Assembly: GCA_002841435.1 (NCBI GenBank)
Contig: PGZS01000002.1
Coordinates: forward strand, 1-50,041
Direction: 5' to 3'
DNA length: 50,041 nucleotides
From: Firmicutes bacterium HGW-Firmicutes-3
GTDB taxonomy: Bacteria > Bacillota > Clostridia > Lachnospirales > Vallitaleaceae
How positions within the stretch are numbered: the first letter of the stretch is position 1; each line of letters begins with the position of its first letter. Below are positions 1 through 7,759 of this stretch, piece after piece. The translations under genes and the position numbers were made by a program. The notes under the pieces are model-generated. The model was not told the origin of the DNA, did no database searches, and worked only from the letters and a program-made list of their open reading frames with translations.

Positions 1-48
1 GTTTCCGGGGGTGGAAACAAAAAGAACGAGCAGGGGTGTTTCGTTCGT

Positions 49-97
49 AAAAGTTAGAGCTGACATGGCAACATGTTGTTCTAGCTTTTTTATGTTG
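49..97 (+). terminator. Imperfect hairpin followed by a T run
   Basis: The segment AAAGTTAGAGCTGACATG can pair imperfectly with CATGTTGTTCTAGCTTT, and a run of T follows. It looks like an intrinsic terminator for something ending left of the window edge. The stem has mismatches. A short GTTTCC/GGAAAC hairpin also lies at bases 1-18. No convincing gene is visible in the first 260 bases; the 63-residue ORF there shows no protein-like features. Confidence 0.4.
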
Positions 98-135
98 TAT
101 GAGAGGTCCCATGAAAACCCCTCCACTGTATGTAT

Positions 136-775
136 GACTACGGCCTCCAGTTGGTGCGTCCTGCACCAAAAGTCGGCGGACAGCTCCTGTTGTCTTGCTT
201 AAGTCACACACACAGTTCCAGGAACTTCATGGTCGGTGTTGGCTTACATGGTATTATTGGTTGTCTTTAGCTCATCATATGAAGTATACGCTTTTTAAAC
301 CTATTGAAATTACGCATACCTTCTGCATTTCTTTAAGAACCTTAATCTAGTTGTTAACGCCTTCTGTATAACTATTTTTATAAGGACAAGTGAAGGAATT
401 AAGAATACTTTTGCCAGTTAATAATGGTATTCATACACATTATTAACTCAGGCTCATTCTGTGTTGCTACAAATATACCATTCCTTAAGACGTTTTAATG
501 CTGTATTCTTATCTGGAGAATCTACAAAGTCATATAACTTTTCTTTTAGAAGATAAGCTGTCCTAAGTCTTGAGGAAGTATCAAGCATGACGCTTACTTT
601 ATTATGAACCTGTCATACATAAAGTTCCAGGAACCTCTTTGTCGGTTTTGTGGTGAAATCATTCTGAGGCCTCAATTGCAAATCGAAATGCAACCGTTCC
701 GATATCAGATTGAGGTTATTACTTTGTTTAATATATATGACTAGGTGGTTGCGTCCTAGCTTACAAAAAGATTGG
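136..775. repeat. Paired short repeats around the ISL3 remnant
   Basis: Two motifs each occur twice around the decayed transposase. The 11-base palindrome GTTCCAGGAAC, followed by a similar TGTCGGT/GGTCGGT stretch, occurs at 215-225 and 624-634. A GACTA...GCGTCCT hairpin motif occurs at 136-169 (perfect 7-bp stem TTGGTGC/GCACCAA around the loop GTCCT) and at 739-760 (CTAGG/CCTAG stem). The order is A-B-transposase-B-A, with each pair in direct orientation. They may be the ends of an older element or pre-existing repeats that were its target; I cannot tell which. Confidence 0.4.
267..612 (-). pseudogene. ISL3-family transposase remnant (C-terminal part)
   Basis: Reverse-strand translation, allowing frame changes, gives pieces typical of the C-terminal end of ISL3-family DDE transposases: SRLRTAYLLKEKLYDFVDSP, then LKEWYICSNTE, then INWQKY, then ILNSFTCPYKNSYTEGVNN, an in-frame stop, IKVLK, a frame change, and RNAEGMRNFNRFKKRILH. 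At least two stop codons and two frameshifts separate these blocks, and the N-terminal half with the zinc-finger and HTH domains is absent. The gene is clearly dead. Family assignment rests on the Y-T-E-G-x-N-N ... R-N-F-x-R-F-x-x-R-I-L-H pattern, which I know from this family. No clean terminal inverted repeats were found. Confidence 0.75.
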
Positions 776-794
776 TAATCATCCAGTCTTTTTT
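765..794 (+). terminator. Intrinsic terminator between two IS remnants
   Basis: AAAAAGATTGG pairs with CCAGTCTTTTT (one G-U pair) across a 7-base loop, and the stem ends in six T residues. It lies between the ISL3 remnant and the IS30-type remnant and would work in either direction because of the flanking A run. Confidence 0.55.
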
Positions 795-853
795 GTATTC
801 ATGTTAGTACAAATCATATATCCTAAAAGAGTTGGCGGTAGAACGGAGGATAT

Positions 854-1779
854 ATGTCTAAATTTTTTACCTATGAAGAAAGACTTGACTTGAACTGCAA
901 AAATATTTGAAAGAAAGTCTTTCCTTTAAAGAAATCGGCCGCAGGTTAGGAAAAAATCCAACCACGATATCTAGAGAAGTTCGCAAGTATAGCGCTCAAA
1001 AAGCTACCGGACATCCAGGTTATCCTTATAATTCTTGTAAAAATCGTTTCAATTGCAGACGTAAAGAAGTTTGTAGGAAAAGCTGTACGAAGAAGTCAAT
1101 CACCTACTGTAAACTTTGTCAGTTATGTAATGATAACTGCTCAGATTTTATTCATGAAATCTGTACTGCACGTTTTCGCGTTCCCTATGTTTGTAATGGG
1201 TGCGATACGAGGGGAAAATGCTCTCTTTTAAAAAATATATATGATGCTGAGCATGCACATATCAAAGCCCATGAATCGATTTCAGCGGCAAGGAGTGGTT
1301 TGTGCATATCAGAAGACGAAATCTCTAGGTTGAATAAAATCATTTCTCCATTAGTTCATCAGGGTCAATCAATCCATCAAATTTATGTAACCCATGAGAA
1401 CTAATTGATGTGTAGCGAAAAAACCATTTACAACTACATTGATGCCTGTCTCTTTGATGTAAGAAATATTGATCTGCCTCGAAAAGTAAAATTTCGTGAG
1501 CGTTATAAAAAACCGGAATTCAAGGTGGAAAAAGGATGTCGCATCGGTCGCAACTATGAATCGTTTGGAACATTTGTTAATAAAAATCCCGATATAGCAA
1601 TTGTCCAGATGGATTCGGTGATTGGAACAAAAGGTGGTAAATGTCTGCTTACAATCCACTTTGTGGATACCAGTCTAATGCTTGCATTTTTACGCGAAGC
1701 CAATACATCAAAATCAGTTATTGATATTTTCAACCACCTTGATAAAACACTATTAAGCACTATTAAGCAAGCATTCTGA
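854..1779 (+). pseudogene. IS30-family transposase, frameshifted, interrupted and truncated
   Basis: The natural start is ATG 854 (MSKFFTYEERLDL), behind the ribosome site GGAGG. One base appears to be missing near 894, which shifts the frame; the reading resumes at 907 as LKESLSFKEIGRRLGKNPTTISREVRKY, a helix-turn-helix typical of IS30 transposases. A cysteine-rich segment follows, as in the long clostridial IS30 subgroup. An in-frame TAA at 1402-1404 splits the gene again before the RNase H-like domain (first catalytic Asp in the motif QMDSVIG). The reading stops at 1779 just after a duplicated CACTATTAAG, so the second Asp and catalytic Glu are missing. The two ORF-track entries 907-1404 and 1405-1779 are parts of this one dead gene. 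Confidence 0.85.
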
Positions 1780-1870
1780 GGCTGAGGCTGTAGCTGCTGA
1801 GTCTGAAGATATAAGCAAATCAGGTAATAAGTATAAAATAAATGATTATATTAAAAAATTAAGACGATTA

Positions 1871-1902
1871 ATGTCGTTTGTGTATTTTACGATGTCGTTT
1901 GA
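1871..1902 (+). repeat. Tandem direct repeat ATGTCGTTTG
   Basis: The decamer ATGTCGTTTG occurs twice, at 1871-1880 and at about 1892-1901, centred two helical turns apart and 10-40 bases upstream of a good -35 box. The spacing fits a direct-repeat activator or repressor site, but no regulator can be named. It could also be chance in AT-rich DNA. Confidence 0.35.
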
Positions 1903-1912
1903 TATATTTGTA

Positions 1913-1940
1913 TTGACATTAATAAAATTAATGATAGTAT
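1913..1940 (+). promoter_or_regulatory. Predicted sigma-A promoter upstream of repeat copy 1
   Basis: TTGACA at 1913-1918 is separated by 16 bases from TAGTAT at 1935-1940. Transcription would start just before the conserved 150-base repeat and run toward the secreted-protein gene at 2393, giving a leader of roughly 440 bases. There is no open reading frame of note between promoter and gene. Confidence 0.5.
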
Positions 1941-1954
1941 AAGTATGCGATATA

Positions 1955-2125
1955 TCAAAAATAGGGATTCGATTCTAAGAAAAATTCTTTGAGTAGAAAA
2001 TAAAATATAGTCAAATGTAAGATGCTTGGGGATAATTCTGTTTTGAATTATTCCATTTAAGTATACAACTAAATAGCTTTGTTATATTTAATTCTGTAGA
2101 TTCATTCATAGTTAGCGATGTGGTG
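1955..2125 (+). repeat. Non-coding dispersed repeat, copy 1 (possible structured leader RNA)
   Basis: This stretch aligns with 3551-3700. Shared blocks include TCAAAAATAGGGATT, CTAAGA, GGGGATAATT, a hairpin (GGATAATTC/GAATTATTCC here), CCATT-AAG-TATA and CTAAATA. Copy 1 has about 40 extra bases in the middle compared with copy 2. The hairpin arms differ between copies, yet both still pair, which suggests RNA structure is conserved. The rest of the gap 1780-2392 shows only AT-rich sequence and a possible TATAAT at 2322-2327. Confidence 0.55.
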
Positions 2126-2392
2126 AATCGCAAGATTATAAAAATGCATACAAGTTAAGTAATCCACTCAATGACACAAGTTATAGGTGTTATTAGTTTC
2201 AAAAACAGTTGAATAATACGAAATAAAATCTCACCTGTTAAAGAAAGCTGATTATATGTAAATAGCCATTTAACTTCATTAGTAGGTTTATTAAATTCAT
2301 TTTTAGACATTTTAATTTTGTTATAATTTTGTGAGCAGTAATATTTTTTGTTTTCTCATAAATGCCTATATAATTGAAAGGAATTACAAAAA

Positions 2393-3460
2393 ATGAAAAT
2401 GAAAGTTTTTTTTATTATAATTATATTGACAATTTCAACTTCTTTTGTCAGTTTGAGGACAATTTATAATGAGGTTAAGCAAAATAAAACAGAAATGGAA
2501 ATAAGTAAGATTGAAAGTAGCCAAATAAATACAAATAATGAAGTTGAACATACTAATATGGTACCCAGTGAGTTATTTGTAGAAGAGAGTAAAATTAAAA
2601 GAAGTAAGCTTAACTATAGCTATAAAGATGATTTGAATGTTGAAGCTGACTTGAGTAACTTTACATTATCTTTGTCATTTGGTCAATGTGGAATCAATGA
2701 TATTTTTTCTATTAAAAAAATTGAATTAGTTGGTGTAGAAAATCAAATTGCTATCGAATCGTGTACAGATTGGGTTGGACCATATACAGTTAAGTATATT
2801 GGAACAGAGAAAAATACAAACAAAGAAATCTTCACGGGTGGATGGCATGGATCTAATGGTGATGTGACTGGAAATGCAACAGCATTTACAAAAATGATAG
2901 CCATATATGCGGATGGAAAAGAAATTAAAAAAAAAACAAATGGCGAAGCAGATATAATTAGCATAGTTTTAAAAAATGAAATAAAGGGATTTAATATAAA
3001 CGATTATGTGATTGAAGAAACAGTTACCTATACTATTTATGAAAATCAAGTAGATATTAAAGTACAGATTGTGGCGATTCATGATCTTGAGATATTAAGA
3101 TATTATGGATTACAGACCCAAAATAATATGTTTGATAATGAAATAAAGTATTTATATGAAGATGGAAGATCGATAACAAAAAGTTTAGGTATGGCAAGTG
3201 ATTCTGGTGTAAAAAATAGTGAAAATAAAGTGATATCTTTTGAGTTATCAGGTATTACTCATCAGTTTTTACTAAAAGCTTGGATTAATTCTGATGGCTT
3301 ATTATCATCGTTTAATTATATTGCAGCGGACAAAGCTGAAGCATTTACAACTTATTATGGTAAATCATATTTTAATCTGATTAATGGCAACACTTTGGTC
3401 TTAAAAGCAGGCGAGAATTTGGTTTGGTCTGGAGGGTACAGTTTTAAATTGGCAGATTGA
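2393..3460 (+). CDS. Secreted or membrane-anchored protein of unknown function
   Basis: I do not recognise this 355-residue protein. The first residues MKMKVFFIIIILTIS form a single N-terminal hydrophobic segment (about residues 4-22) preceded by lysines, so it is probably exported; no lipobox is visible, and an uncleaved anchor is as likely as a cleaved signal. A charged, low-complexity linker follows to about residue 70. The rest alternates short hydrophobic and polar stretches, as in beta-rich extracellular domains, with aromatic-rich patches. The start ATG 2393 is chosen because an AAAGGA site lies about a dozen bases upstream; ATG 2399 is an alternative. It sits alone between two copies of a non-coding repeat inside a mobile-element region, so horizontal acquisition is plausible. 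Confidence 0.75.
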   Translation: MKMKVFFIIIILTISTSFVSLRTIYNEVKQNKTEMEISKIESSQINTNNEVEHTNMVPSELFVEESKIKRSKLNYSYKDDLNVEADLSNFTLSLSFGQCGINDIFSIKKIELVGVENQIAIESCTDWVGPYTVKYIGTEKNTNKEIFTGGWHGSNGDVTGNATAFTKMIAIYADGKEIKKKTNGEADIISIVLKNEIKGFNINDYVIEETVTYTIYENQVDIKVQIVAIHDLEILRYYGLQTQNNMFDNEIKYLYEDGRSITKSLGMASDSGVKNSENKVISFELSGITHQFLLKAWINSDGLLSSFNYIAADKAEAFTTYYGKSYFNLINGNTLVLKAGENLVWSGGYSFKLAD

Positions 3461-3550
3461 TTAGACACTGAAACCTGAATTTTCAAGATTTATTTAACAG
3501 TGTATTGCAGACATGAGAAATCAAAGGGTAACAAAGATGAAGTGTTAATT

Positions 3551-3700
3551 TTCAAAAATAGGGATTTGAAACTAAGAGAAATATTGAGAAAGAGGGGATA
3601 ATTATAGTTCCTTAGTTATCCCATTAAGGTATAGCTAAATAACATGTATTGAGACTGTAATTACTAAATTTAATTTGTTCATTAGTATTTAGATTTAAAT
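3551..3700 (+). repeat. Non-coding dispersed repeat, copy 2
   Basis: Second copy of the element at 1955-2125, same orientation, shorter by about 40 bases. Its central hairpin is GGGATAA...TTATCCC, with arm bases that differ from copy 1 but pair again. It lies downstream of the unknown secreted protein and about 230 bases before the small XRE regulator. The remainder of the 3461-3931 gap holds no gene that I can see. Confidence 0.55.
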
Positions 3701-3931
3701 GCTTTTTTAGTTTAATATGACACAAATTATCATTTTACTTACAAGTAAAGTATTGTCCATCAATAAGCAACTTACTCGCTCATTTTTTCTTTCTAATTTT
3801 CACACAAATGGTTGAACTAATGCGGCAGAGTTTCAGTGCTTCGTTTTGGTCCAGAATACTTTTTATAGATATTATTCATCTTACATAAAAGTACAAAAGT
3901 TATATATAGTATATTAAAGGGGTTGACTGAC

Positions 3932-4147
3932 TTGGAAGATAAAAGTGTAGGACAAATAATAAAGGAATTACGGCTTAAAAATGATCTGTCACAAGCAAAA
4001 TTGTCAGAAGGTATTTGTTCGATTCAGCATTTATATAGACTTGAACAAGGAAAAAGATTACCTTCTGCATATCTCTTGAAATTATTGTCAGAAAGACTAG
4101 GTTATGAGTTAATTGTTATGCTTTTTGATATAGATTATAAGTGGTAA
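3932..4147 (+). CDS. Minimal XRE-family DNA-binding protein
   Basis: A 71-residue protein consisting of almost nothing but a Cro/C1-type helix-turn-helix (LRLKNDLSQAKLSEGICS, then RLEQGKRLPSAYLLKLLSERLG). The hydrophobic QHLYRLEQGKRLPS pattern resembles the N-terminal domain of Rgg/PlcR-like quorum regulators, but the C-terminal TPR peptide-binding domain of that group is absent; the protein ends right after the HTH. I prefer the TTG at 3932 over the TTG at 3923 because AAAGGGG ends at 3922, which gives about 9 bases of spacing to 3932 and none to 3923. A terminator follows 50 bases later, so the gene is complete as it stands. Target unknown; it could be a truncated regulator of the neighbouring secreted protein. 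Confidence 0.7.
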   Translation: MEDKSVGQIIKELRLKNDLSQAKLSEGICSIQHLYRLEQGKRLPSAYLLKLLSERLGYELIVMLFDIDYKW

Positions 4148-4195
4148 ATTATATTATGTAATAATTAAAATTTCTTTGTGTGTTTTTATAGTGTG

Positions 4196-4227
4196 GATTC
4201 TTTCAAATATATGAAAGGATCTTTTAT
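4196..4227 (+). terminator. Intrinsic terminator of the XRE gene and group II intron target
   Basis: GATTCTTTCA pairs with TGAAAGGATC (one G-U pair) across a 6-base loop and is followed by TTTTAT. The group II intron begins at the very next base, GTGTGCC. Class C group II introns are known to insert just behind intrinsic terminator hairpins, so this hairpin is both the end of the XRE transcript and the likely insertion site. Confidence 0.75.
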
Positions 4228-5678
4228 GTGTGCCAGGCATGGCACTAATCTAGCTAGTGAAAGTCTAGCCACGGGTATTTACCGCCAAGTGTAGCGAACC
4301 ACAAGTTGGTATCAGTAATGGTATAGATGAAGGAAGTGGTGTAGCAAAATTCTTGAGCCTACGAACAGAAACTTGATAAGGCGATTAGGTGGGTGAGGTT
4401 GCATAACAAACTAAAGCCCAAAAGGTAAACGTAAACCGAAGTTGTAAATCAAGAGGTTGTGGAATGAAAGATTAGTGTCTTACCCTGGGAGACCCTACCC
4501 ACATATCATAAATATGGTCGAAAAAGGTTTGGGGAGGGAGTCAGATGAAGTCATAGTAGGTGTAATAACTGAAGGACTGAAACGATTTATAATACAAATC
4601 GTTATTCTTAAAATAATGCATGAGCTAGAAATCAGAGGGACAAGAAAAGTAGGAACGTAACCGAGGGATATTGTCTGTATCTAGAAGAGTGATATGTATG
4701 AATTTTGTAATTAACAGAGGAGTAACAACAATGAGTTTAATTGAAGTGATAACAACAAAAGAGAACTTAAACAGAGCATACAAGAAAGTTGTTGAAAATA
4801 AAGGTGCGAGTGGGATTGATGGTATAACGGTAGAGGAACTAGGGAATTACATTAAGTCTAGTAAAGAAGATATTATGAACTCTATTAGAAATAGGAGATA
4901 TTTTCCAAAACCAGTACGAAGAGTATATATACCAAAAAGCAATGGAAAAATGAGACCACTAGGAATTCCAACTGCCCTGGATAGAACAATACAACAAGCA
5001 ATAGCGCAACCAATATCTGATATTTATGAAGAGATATTTAGTGAATACAGCTATGGATTTCGACCAAATAGAAGTTGTCATGATGCAATCAAACAAGCAT
5101 TAGTCTATTTAAATGATGGTTATGAATGGGTCATAGATATTGATATTGAACAGTTCTTTGATAAAGTAAATCATGATAAATTAATTCAAATTCTTAGAGA
5201 ACAAGTAAATGACAGTACAACATTAAACCTAATTCATAAATATATGAAAGCCGGTGTAATGGAGCAAGGATTAGTAAAAGCAACAAGGACAGGGGTCCCA
5301 CAAGGTGGACCGTTATCCGTTGTACTATCCAACATCTATTTAGATAAGTTAGATAAAGAATTGGAGCAACGAGGACTGCGTTTCGTAAGATACGCAGACG
5401 ATGTGCTTATTTTCACAAAAAGCGAAATGGCTGCCAATCGTGTCATGAAGTCAATTAGTGATTGGACCTTAAGAAAATTATTTCTTAAGGTAAATGCAAC
5501 AAAATCAAAAGTAGTCAGACCAACAAGGAGTAAATATCTAGGGTTCACGTTTCTTAAACATGGTGGACAATGGAAAGTAAAACCCACAACAGAAAAGAAG
5601 AAAGCTTTATATAAAAAGATGAGTGAATACCTAAAAAGAGGGAAAGCAATATCACGTTCCTTAGTAGTAACAATAAAA
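4228..5678 (+). mobile_element. Class-C-like group II intron, 3'-truncated by IS3
   Basis: The 5' end GTGTGCCAGGCATGG matches the start of class IIC introns as I remember them (for example the Oceanobacillus O.i.I1 type). Later landmarks also fit: TGAAGGAAGTGG, GTGAGGTTGCATAACAAA and CTTACCCTGGGAGAC, in the expected order before the ORF in domain IV. The intron-encoded reverse transcriptase begins at 4731. Domain V, domain VI and the 3' splice site are missing because the IS3 element starts inside the maturase region. Splicing from this copy is therefore impossible. The 67-residue ORF at 4457 is ribozyme sequence, not a gene. Confidence 0.8.
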
Positions 5679-5681
5679 TGA
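4731..5681 (+). pseudogene. Group II intron reverse transcriptase/maturase, 3'-truncated
   Basis: The start ATG 4731 has a good AGAGGAG site 8 bases upstream; the earlier start in the ORF track lacks one. The 316 residues contain the reverse-transcriptase domains in order: PVRRVYIPKSNGKMRPLGIP, the SYGFRPNRSCHDAI block, IDIDIEQFFDKVNHDKL, GVPQGGPLS and the catalytic RYADD. The thumb begins (LGFTFLKHGGQWKVKP) but the protein breaks at SRSLVVTIK, where the IS3 end TGATCTTTCCC supplies the stop codon. The usual length is about 420 residues, so the end of domain X and any C-terminal part are lost. It belongs with class C intron proteins by its sequence blocks. It may retain an intact RT core but is unlikely to be a functional maturase. 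Confidence 0.85.
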
Positions 5682-5708
5682 TCTTTCCCTGACTTAATAG
5701 ACACCGTT

Positions 5709-6557
5709 TTAGGCGGATAATCTTTGTTTTTCGCATTGATTCGGTGTTTTATTACCGATTGCTGAATTCAAGCGATTTGAATTATAGAAAGTTTCAATGT
5801 AATCAAAAATATCATGCTTCGCTTGATCTCTAGTTTTGTATTGTTTGTGATGAATTAATTCCTTCTTTAGGATGCTGAAAAAGGACTCCATAGGAGCATT
5901 GTCATAAGGGTTTCCGCTCCTACTCATGCTGCATATAATACCATTGGTTTTTAACAGTCGTTGATAGTCATAGCTGGCATATTGCACTCCACGATCAGAG
6001 TGATGGATTAATCCGAATGATGAATTTCTTCTCATAATTTCCATGTTAAGAGCATTCATTACAAGCTCTTTGGTCATATGCTTGTCCATTGACCAACCAA
6101 CTATCTTTTTATCATAGACGTCCTTTATACAAGTTAGATAGAGCCATCCTTCTTCTGTTGGGATGTATGTTATATCTGAAAGCCATATTTTATTGGGACA
6201 AGTTGTCTCAAACTGCTGATTTAAAAGATTTTCTGCTACCGGGTATCTGTGATTTGAACTCGTTGTAGCTTTGAATTTTCGGTGAGTAATCGAATAAATG
6301 TGATTATTTTTCATGATTTTACTCACACGATTCTTTCCACAAGTTATTCCATCTAGCTGCAATTGCTTGGTAACTCTCGGGCTTCCATAGGTCTTTCTGG
6401 ATGCCTCGTAGACTCTTTTAATCTCTACCAACAATTTATCATTTGCTTGCTTATACTTGCTCTTTGGACGTTTGAACCATGCATAATAACCACTTCGAGA
6501 TACACGCAGTACTTTTGCCATCTTCACCACACGAAACTCGAAGCGGTGAGCTTTCAT
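5709..6557 (-). CDS. IS3-family transposase orfB (DDE integrase domain)
   Basis: Catalytic subunit of the IS3 transposase, 282 residues. An HTH_21-like region (AKVLRVSRSGYYAWFKRP) is followed by the integrase core, with catalytic residues visible in LSDITYIP (Asp), HSDRGVQYAS (Asp) and PMESFFSILKKE (Glu). The C-terminal YIETFYNSNRLNSAIGNKTP is the usual IS3 ending. Upstream of the listed ATG the frame stays open as SYHHLHQTTEIKYAF, which is standard IS3 sequence, showing that the normal product is an OrfAB fusion made by -1 frameshifting from orfA rather than a protein started at this ATG. No inactivating change is visible. Confidence 0.9.
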   Translation of the reverse strand: MKAHRFEFRVVKMAKVLRVSRSGYYAWFKRPKSKYKQANDKLLVEIKRVYEASRKTYGSPRVTKQLQLDGITCGKNRVSKIMKNNHIYSITHRKFKATTSSNHRYPVAENLLNQQFETTCPNKIWLSDITYIPTEEGWLYLTCIKDVYDKKIVGWSMDKHMTKELVMNALNMEIMRRNSSFGLIHHSDRGVQYASYDYQRLLKTNGIICSMSRSGNPYDNAPMESFFSILKKELIHHKQYKTRDQAKHDIFDYIETFYNSNRLNSAIGNKTPNQCEKQRLSA

Positions 6558-6568
6558 AAACGCATATT

Positions 6569-6859
6569 TTATCTCGGTGGTTTGGTGAAGATGGTGATAG
6601 CTTTTTTAAATATAGCGATTTCCTCTTCAAAATCGGATATTTTACGTTTGGCATCCCGTAGCTCTTTTTCTTCAGGCTTGAGATTTCCACTTCCGACAAA
6701 AGGTGTATTTGGATCCTTGTGGTACTGCTCAATCCACTTGTAGATTGTATTGGGATGAACACCGATGTCATTTGCTACACTTGGGACGCTTCGATTGAGC
6801 TCTGTTATCAATCGGATTGCTTCCATCTTAAAATCATTGTTGAACCTTTTTCTGCTCAT
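6569..6859 (-). CDS. IS3-family transposase orfA
   Basis: A 96-residue protein starting MSRKRFNNDFKMEAIRL with a helix-turn-helix (SVPSVANDIGVHPNTIYKWIEQY) and a C-terminal leucine-zipper-like helix (ELRDAKRKISDFEEEIAIFKKA), as in IS3 orfA proteins. I place the start at ATG 6859, because the longer ORF-track version begins inside the ribosome site. That site, GGAGG, is about 31 bases from the ATG, but a perfect 6-bp hairpin (GTCGAG/CTCGAC) lies between them and would shorten the gap to about 9. It ends with TKPPR at a stop 12 bases before the orfB ATG. Confidence 0.88.
   Translation of the reverse strand: MSRKRFNNDFKMEAIRLITELNRSVPSVANDIGVHPNTIYKWIEQYHKDPNTPFVGSGNLKPEEKELRDAKRKISDFEEEIAIFKKAITIFTKPPR
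6602..6607 (-). promoter_or_regulatory. Likely -1 programmed frameshift site of the IS3 element
   Basis: On the coding strand orfA reads TTT AAA AAA GCT. A -1 slip on the A6 run joins orfA to AGC TAT CAC CAT (SYHH), the conserved start of the OrfB frame in this family. This is the expected place and sequence for IS3 frameshifting. Confidence 0.7.
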
Positions 6860-6861
6860 AT

Positions 6862-6895
6862 AGACGTCGAGTAGACTCTGTCTCGACTTTCCTCC
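6862..6895 (-). promoter_or_regulatory. Ribosome site with intervening hairpin upstream of orfA
   Basis: Coding-strand order is GGAGG, AAA, the stem-loop GTCGAG-ACAGAGTCTA-CTCGAC, GTCTAT, ATG. If the hairpin forms, Shine-Dalgarno and start codon are brought to a normal 9-base distance; if it is unfolded they are about 31 bases apart. The hairpin could therefore decide whether orfA is translated. Confidence 0.5.
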
Positions 6896-6949
6896 TTCCA
6901 AAGGAAAAATCTTTGTTATAGGGAGGGTTGAGTCTCAAAAGCCCCTTGC

Positions 6950-6983
6950 AGAACCGTACGTGACCAATTAAGGCATACGGCTC
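6950..6983 (-). ncRNA. Group II intron domain V
   Basis: Minus-strand GAGCCGTATG...CGTACGGTTCT is exactly 34 bases and has the stem pattern of bacterial domain V, the catalytic core of the ribozyme. It is followed by a G-rich/C-rich pair that would form domain VI. Confidence 0.75.
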
Positions 6984-7019
6984 TTCAGTAAGCCATTCGC
7001 CTAATAAAAACTTTCTAGA

Positions 7020-7660
7020 TAATTGTTCTAGGCAATAGGGTAAATCTTAAGAATAGCCTTGAATTTATCCCATGCAAGCCAACAAGACTGGTCACGTCTT
7101 ATCTTGATCTTCATAGTTTTTGTTTCACATACCAGTAAAATTTCTTCGTTCCCATGAAATTACCATAGATACCGTAATATCTGTAGTGACCTTGTAGCTT
7201 GATGTTCAGTGTGTTTCCTGATTGTTTCAGTGATACTTTCATGTATATGTTCTCTTAACTGCTTCTTGACTGTCTCTTTCATTAGCTTTAACATCTTTTT
7301 ACTAGTCCTATGCAGAAGACAGTATTTCCCCAAGTAACTTGTTGCATTATAGTGCGTGAAGCCCAGAAAATCAAAAGATTCTTTTGTCCCTTTAAAATTT
7401 CCGTAGGGTATTATCTTACTTTTATCTTCCGCAATTTCAAATCCGAATTTCTTCAAACTATCTTTAAGAAGCTTGTAAAACTCATGTGCTTCGTTTTCAT
7501 ATTGAAACTTGCAGACAAAATCATCTGCATATCTTACCAGGTACATCTCACCTTTGAAGTCTCGACCTTTAATATGGTCGAACCACATCTCTGAAACGTA
7601 GTGTAAGTAGACATTCGCCATTACTGGCGAAATGAGTCTGCCTTGATAAAGATTGTAATA
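7020..7660 (-). pseudogene. Group II intron reverse transcriptase/maturase fragment
   Basis: Reading starts inside the domain-4/5 block as YQGRLISPVMANVYLHYV, upstream of the listed ATG 7621, so the N-terminal half is lost. The catalytic motif is LVRYADDF, followed by KFQYENEAHEFYKLLKDSL and SFDFLGFTHY (thumb). The ORF ends at 7160, but in the next frame the maturase domain continues as LNIKLQGHYRYYGIYGNFMG and KKFYWYVKQKLW-like sequence with further in-frame stops, showing a frameshift and later decay. Only about a third to a half of a normal protein remains. It cannot support retrohoming. Confidence 0.8.
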
Positions 7661-7759
7661 GATAGTTCAAGTCTCAAACTAATATTGAACCAATATTACA
7701 ACTCACAAATTTTTTTAAACTTATACCTTTTCAGAAATAATACTAGTACAAGGCAAATT

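Larger units (their letters stand above)
5679..6917 (-). mobile_element. IS3-family insertion sequence
   Basis: Carries the orfA/orfB pair of the IS3 family on the minus strand. The end beyond orfB is sharp: TGATCTTTCCCTGACTTAAT begins exactly where the intron ORF breaks. No matching inverted repeat was found beyond orfA, where sequence of a second group II intron begins about 60 bases upstream of the orfA start, so that end may be deleted. Right boundary is therefore approximate. No target duplication could be identified. Confidence 0.8.
6918..7665 (-). mobile_element. Second group II intron, 5'-truncated, opposite orientation
   Basis: On the minus strand a broken reverse-transcriptase fragment is followed by a 34-base domain V, a domain-VI-like hairpin and the 3' end CCCTCCCTAT near 6918. 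The 5' ribozyme domains and the N-terminal half of the protein are missing beyond about 7665. Its RT sequence differs clearly from that of the first intron, so it is a different intron type rather than an inverted copy. Confidence 0.75.

Noticed and set aside
11-202. 63-residue ORF at the window start
   Set aside because: No ribosome site, odd composition, and it runs through a terminator-like hairpin and a repeat hairpin.
1369-1659. 96-residue minus-strand ORF
   Set aside because: Antisense shadow of the IS30-type transposase remnant.
4457-4660. 67-residue ORF upstream of the intron reverse transcriptase
   Set aside because: It lies in ribozyme domains of the group II intron and has no protein-like features.
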